Below are positions 22,420 through 27,142 of a stretch of DNA of 27,142 nt, piece by piece. The position numbers and the translations under genes were made by a program. The stretch is from Conidiobolus incongruus B7586 (lineage: Eukaryota; Entomophthoromycota; Entomophthoromycetes; Entomophthorales; Conidiobolaceae). Every line of letters starts with the position of its first letter. Position 1 is the first letter of the stretch. Below the pieces are notes generated by a model, which saw only the letters and a list, made by a program, of their open reading frames with translations, was not told where the DNA came from and searched no databases. The stretch is taken from positions 1 through 27,142 of the forward strand of contig JNEM01008524.1 in NCBI GenBank assembly GCA_000697335.1. Reading direction: 5' to 3'.

Positions 22420-22906
22420 TATTAAACAAATTTATCTTTTATATAAAACATAGTGATTAGATATGATACCTAATTTTGATCAATAAAATTTTTTAATAAT
22501 GAATTTGTTTAACATGATTTTTGATATTAAATCGTCTTCAGGTTTTAGTTATTATAAATATCACTTGGGCTAACAAGAGTAATGAATGTTTATTATATTA
22601 TGGACACTATTTTTATAGTGCTGAATAAATCATAAAATCGATATTATGATGTAAATTAAAATAAAAATTTAATGGTGAAGTTGTAGATAAATGAAATGTA
22701 TACATCCCATAAGTTTTTATTTGAGTATTATTAGTCATAAATTCACCTTAGTACACGTTTTTGAGTAAGGAAATTAAAAATTTAATCAATATTGCAAAAC
22801 TAATTAAATTCAAATTATTTTAAAGACTAATTCTGTTAAAATAATACACTTTACTATTACTGTTTGCCATAGATATTTATATACATTCAATTTCAATTTT
22901 ATTACA
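22420..22906. other. Spacer between the K+ channel gene and LSM8
   Basis: Holds the channel 3' UTR and the LSM8 promoter. No coding frame or other structure identified. Confidence 0.65.
22482..22487 (+). terminator. Polyadenylation signal of the K+ channel gene
   Basis: AATAAA followed by a T-rich stretch, 63 nt beyond the channel stop codon. Position and context fit; not proven. Confidence 0.5.
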
Positions 22907-23374
22907 ATGTTAGGTTTACAAGCTTTTGTTAACAGTAATAAATATATAATTTAAAAATTATTTAATATAAAATTATTAACATATATCTTTATAATTTTAG
23001 GTAAAGTAGCTGTAATGACTATTGATGGAAGATTAATTGTCGTAAGTATTATTATTCATATACTATTCAATTCAATAATTAATTTTATGATTTTTTGTAA
23101 AGGGTGAACTTAAAGGATTTGACCAGACAGGTAACTTGATCCTTACTCATAGTGAAGAGCGCGTATTTTCAACTGAAGAGGGAATGCAAACTGTACCGCT
23201 CGGCCTCTACATGATTCGAGGTGATACTACGTAAGTTTTATTCTTCTTATGCTATATAAGTATATTGATTAAATAATTTTTAGGGTCACAATTGGATTAA
23301 TTGACACTGAAATAGATAATAATGAACCATGGTCAGAGAGGAAAGCACAACCATTACCCAATTTAATATTGTAA
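22907..23374 (+). CDS. LSM8: U6 snRNA-associated Sm-like protein LSm8
   Basis: LSm8 marks the nuclear LSm2-8 ring that binds the U6 snRNA 3' end for splicing. Exons 22907-22934, 23001-23041, 23103-23230 and 23284-23374 join in phase to 95 residues (human 96). The Sm1 motif is VAVMTIDGRLIVGELKGFDQ followed by GNLIL; the Sm2 motif is LGLYMIRGDTTVTIG. LGLYxIRGD and the preceding HSEERVFSTEEGMQ match LSm8 rather than LSm1 or Sm proteins, and the C-terminal tail is short and ends PLPNLIL. Introns are 66, 61 and 53 nt. The first exon (MLGLQAFVN) aligns with the N-terminal helix of relatives (ALENYINR). It is too small and too interrupted to show as one frame. Confidence 0.93.
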
Positions 23375-24082
23375 ATATTTATTAACTTCAATCTTCTCCT
23401 AGTATTTTTCCAATATCATAAATTTTACTATATAAAAAAATATTTTTCTTTGAACTTATACATCTTTAATTTATATGATACTTCATTACCATTTCTGAGA
23501 TTTTTTAATTGTTAAAATTCTGATATTTGCAAATATGAGTATTTTCAGACACAAAAGTTATAGCAGTAATATTCCTCATATAGGTGTTCAATTTTTCGTT
23601 TTTGATTCCATCATCTGTTCTATTGTTTTAGACAAAATCATTTAATCAAACCTTATAATTGATGTTTTAATATATTTGATGAAGATATCTAAGACTATTT
23701 TTAACCTTATTGTGATCCTTTAATTCACCAAAAAGGAAACTACTCAAACTTTAAATTACCAATCTTCATCCCACTCAAATCTTTCCATTTTTAACCCTTT
23801 AATTTTATTGATTTGACCAATTACCAACTTGAATTCTTACAACAATCAAAACATTCATTCACTTCTTATTTTAACACCCTTAAGAATATTTTATATTTCT
23901 TATTTTTCATCAATCTAATACCTCTAATAATAATAATAATAATAATAATATATAAATATTCAATTTAGTGTTTAATATTAAACTCAAGTAAAGTATTTTC
24001 AAAGTTAAATTTTTTCAGCATATATAACAATATAAATATATTCACCCAAATAATTAATCTAATAATATAATTTTTATAATTC
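23375..24082. other. Spacer upstream of the AFI1-like gene
   Basis: LSM8 3' UTR and the promoter of the next gene. C- and T-rich patches between about 23740 and 23890 may be part of the promoter. A (TAA)n tract is listed separately. No coding frame seen. Confidence 0.65.
23925..23951. repeat. (TAA)9 trinucleotide microsatellite
   Basis: About nine TAA units, 130 bases upstream of the AFI1-like start codon. Likely length-variable. Confidence 0.93.
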
Positions 24083-26679
24083 ATGACAAGTCCCAAATCA
24101 AACACACCCAAAAGTTTTGGCAAATTAAACAACTCCTCTTCCAACCAATTTCGTACTAACCCAAGCTCTCCCAGTTTAGCTAGTATTAAAGAGCATCCAT
24201 CATTTTTGAATGATGGAGAAAATCCTGAAGGATTGAATATTCCTAAATTTGACCATGTGCAATACATCTTACTAGCTGAGTTTGATATTGATAAGGGTGC
24301 TTCTCTTACCCATCAATATCCCCAACCCACTGGAATGGAGGAAAGGTAATTTAGTTTCGTAATTTGATAAATCAATCTAAGCAATTTGAATCTAGTCTTC
24401 TAGCGGAAATGATGTTACCTGATGGAGCTCATTTAAGAGAAGAAGATTGGACTATCTTTTTATTAAATCAAAGACCACAATTTGCTCCTTCGTTAATGAA
24501 AAATAGTAAAGATCATCCTCCTGTCGAAGCTCCCGACCTTTTATATGTTCTGAATCTAGTAGTGACAAAGCATGATAGAGAAGCTCGAAGGTATAATTTT
24601 TCGATAAATGCATTATCCTGATTTTATAATTATTTTATTTAATAGAGGCGCTCATGTAAAAGCTATGGCCATCTGTACTAGACATAGATATATTCACATT
24701 TACAAGGTATATTCATTTATTATTGAATATTTTTTGAGAAGACTTTATCTAATATTTTCTTGAATCAGCCTATTCTAGTCCTCGCCCTTGAAAACTACTT
24801 TCAGTCCCCTTCGATTAATATACTCAGCTCATTATTCCAAGCAGTCAACAGTATGGACACTAGCCTTCTTCCTAACTTTTCAGTGCATGAAAAAACTATT
24901 ATGCGATGTTCTGAAGATAAAGATATGTTTGAAGAAAAGTTTACCCAGCTTGAACTTATTCAGCTAATGGATCAGCAGGCTAAATTTTCTCCTGATTCTC
25001 CAACAGAGCTAACTCACCAGAAACGCAGCACTTACATTGATTTATCAAGTGGCCAACGGAAAGAAGTACTCATTAATAAAAATAAGGATCGTCATTTTTT
25101 TGAGACTGCTGTCATTTATGAATCAATCAAAATCCCCATTAGAGTCCCGCTAACAAGTTATCCAGAAGAAGTTGGTGATTTCTCTCTTATTAAACTGATT
25201 ACTACTTTCAGTTCAACCCCATTACCAACAAATCGTCCATTACACCCTCATCTTGATACATCCGGTGTGCACACACATCCTATTATTTTGTTACTCAACG
25301 CACTTTTGACAGAAAAAAGAATCATATTTTTGGGTAGCGGCCTGCCTTCTGGGTTAGTTGCAAATTATGTTTTGGCTGCTTGTGCGATGGGTAGTGGAAG
25401 CGGTATGGTTCTTAGAGGCTTTCTAGAGCGAGCTTTTCCATATACTAATTTAACCAATCTTGAAACCTTACTTCAATATCGTGGATTTATTGCTGGAGTT
25501 ACCAATCCCGCTTTCGAAGAGCATCCCAAGTGGTGGGATGTGCTATGCAATATTTCAACTGGAAAAATTACTGTAAGTCCTTACGTAGGATCTTTTGAAA
25601 CCTCAGCTTCAGCCCAAAATGAGCCCAGTCAACCAAGTCCTGAGCTTGCGCATCTGAGGATGCCATCAACTATATCGTCTTCTTCCACTTCCAATTCTAC
25701 CACATCTTCCCTAATTAATGGCTCAACTAAATCAGGAGTCAATGAAAAAAATGTAGAAAACCCTGATTCCGAATTCATATTAGATATTCTCAGTGCCATT
25801 CAATCTCACTATGGTGAATACACAATTCGTGCCAAATTCATTGATTATATCTCCCGATTTGTTAATTTGGCTGCATTATATGAGGAAGAGACAACGGGAA
25901 CCACGACTATTGGGATTACCCCTGATAACACACCTGACGTCACTGGGCTTTTAGGACATGGTGTTATCTTTAGTGACGATTTAGCTAAGCATAAAGAGAT
26001 AACAATGAATTTATCAAGAATTGAAGGATGGAAACAAACTTTAAGTTATTATTACTATGAACAAGTAAGTTATCAACAATTATTAAATTGGATTTAACCA
26101 ACTATTTGTCAATATTTAGGACTTTGCAAACTATTTGAAGAATAGAAGCATTTCTAAAATGCATGTATCTTATCAAATTGCTAAATTAAGAAGTGGAAAA
26201 TTGATCAATGAATTGGAAACTGATATTATGTGCCAAAGTTTCTTAGAAAATGTGGTCACTGATGATCAAATTATTGAAGTAACTCACGATTATAACTACA
26301 TTCTGTTATGTTTAATTAATATCATTTTATTCTAGTTCTTAGCTCATGTCCCTCAAAATCTAGGGGGTTTAACCCCTTTAACCGTGTGTTTGTTTCATCC
26401 TAACAAAAATATCAGAAGCTACATTGTTCAATTTTTAAATCGACTTAATCAGCATCAGGTAATATAATCTAGAAATTAATACACTAATATACAGACACTT
26501 ACTATCAATTCCATCTTCAATTATAGACTGGTGCTAGATTTATTCAAAATTTGAATTTATTCCACAAATTGGCTTATGAACGTCAATGCCTGAGTGCGGA
26601 ACTGAATGGTCCAGATAATTTCAAAGGTCTTAAATCTTATCTCAATGCCTCTACAAGTTCAAAGCAGTCAGTTCAATAA
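24083..26679 (+). CDS. AFI1/mesA-like cell polarity protein (Afi1 N-terminal and SPA/DENN-like domains)
   Basis: Fungal Afi1 binds the GTPase Arf3 and helps polarised growth; the Aspergillus relative is MesA. Exons 24083-24345, 24396-24590, 24646-24706, 24769-26064, 26120-26278, 26336-26458 and 26527-26679 join in phase to 749 residues. Residues 1-50 are Ser/Asn/Pro-rich. The Afi1-type segment starts near 56 (FDHVQYILLAEFDIDKGASL, LLAEMMLPDGAH) and continues with LNLVVTKHDREARRGAHVKA. A DENN-like/SPA part follows about 320-450 (HTHPIILLLNALLTEKRIIF, GFLERAFPYTNLTNL, GFIAGVTNPAFEEHPKWWDV). A Ser/Thr-rich linker lies at about 450-500. The helical C-terminal part is encoded by exons 5-7 and ends SSKQSVQ. 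All six introns are about 50-68 nt. The family call rests on remembered fungal homologues; the Rab/Arf regulatory role is inferred from the fold. Confidence 0.86.
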
Positions 26680-27142
26680 TATAGTGTACATAAATTTTTA
26701 GTTTATAATGAATAATAAATTGTTGTTTGATAATATTTTTTATACTTTTATATCTTTATAATGCCATTCAATAAAATTATATCAACTTTTTTACTTTTTA
26801 GATTGATAACTTAATTCTTGTATAAAGATATATGTTCAAATTATTTTTATTAATTAATTTAGTTATTAAGTGCTCATATTAAAAATAAAAGTTAGTTTAT
26901 AATCAATGGATATATTATATATATCAGAAATAGATCTTAATTGTCGTATAGAAATAACAGAAAATATATTATCATTATTCTAAATAGATTTAATGTTTAT
27001 AATCAAAAAATTTTATTTATCTAATAAAAATTTTTTTAATATAAATTAATAAACTAAGAAACCATTGATAACATCAATTATGCTGTACAAATTCATAATT
27101 AGAGTTTGAAAAAAATGAATTAATTGGCATCACAAAGCTAGA
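26680..27142. other. Spacer after the AFI1-like gene to window end
   Basis: AATAAA at 26770-26775 (about 90 nt after the stop) is a plausible polyadenylation signal. Beyond it the sequence is AT-rich with no frame or structure I can support. Confidence 0.65.

Noticed and set aside
1-27142. tRNA, rRNA, CRISPR array or bacterial-type operon
   Set aside because: No cloverleaf with TTCRA-type loop, no rRNA blocks and no regularly spaced repeats were seen; spliced genes exclude a bacterial origin.

Overview
The window is nuclear DNA of an AT-rich eukaryote, most likely an early-diverging fungus. Genes carry short GT-AG introns (about 50-70 nt), and spacers are very AT-rich and dotted with homopolymer runs. 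The AFI1/mesA-type polarity protein with DENN-like segments is typical of fungi. A Shaker-type six-helix voltage-gated K+ channel is unusual for Dikarya, which points towards a zoosporic or zygomycete-grade lineage. The spacing and low GC would suit Entomophthoromycotina such as Conidiobolus, but that placement is a guess. The standard genetic code fits every gene.

Layout, left to right, with all eight recognised genes on the + strand: (1) SEC27/COPB2, the beta'-COP coatomer subunit, missing only its first tiny exon (26-2921). (2) A spacer of about 5.7 kb, extremely AT-rich in its first half, with one speculative small spliced gene (5396-5650) and a perfect 12-bp-arm palindrome. (3) A CCAAT/TATA promoter and a three-exon gene for a 269-residue protein I do not recognise, built on tryptophan-spaced helical repeats (8621-9550). 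(4) A 3.1 kb spacer with an (AT)15 tract. (5) A five-exon MOB2-type kinase activator gene (12633-13535). (6) An intronless CNBP/Gis2-type protein with nine zinc knuckles (15250-15912). (7) A GC-richer retroposed insert with a poly(A) tail and 14-bp target-site duplications (17197-17682), landed just upstream of (8) LTV1, a seven-exon 40S ribosome assembly factor gene (17740-19616). (9) An intronless voltage-gated K+ channel gene (20995-22419). (10) A four-exon LSM8 gene (22907-23374). (11) A seven-exon AFI1/mesA-like gene (24083-26679).

The genes do not form one pathway. They are mostly housekeeping: COPI trafficking, small-subunit assembly (LTV1), U6 snRNP (LSM8), translation or RNA binding (CNBP/Gis2). 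Two are polarity/morphogenesis factors (MOB2, AFI1/mesA). The least ordinary content is the W-repeat protein, the T1-less K+ channel with a C-terminal heptad coil, and the fresh retroposon beside LTV1. I found no tRNA, rRNA or CRISPR array. Exon boundaries were placed by eye from splice motifs, reading phase and remembered family sequences.
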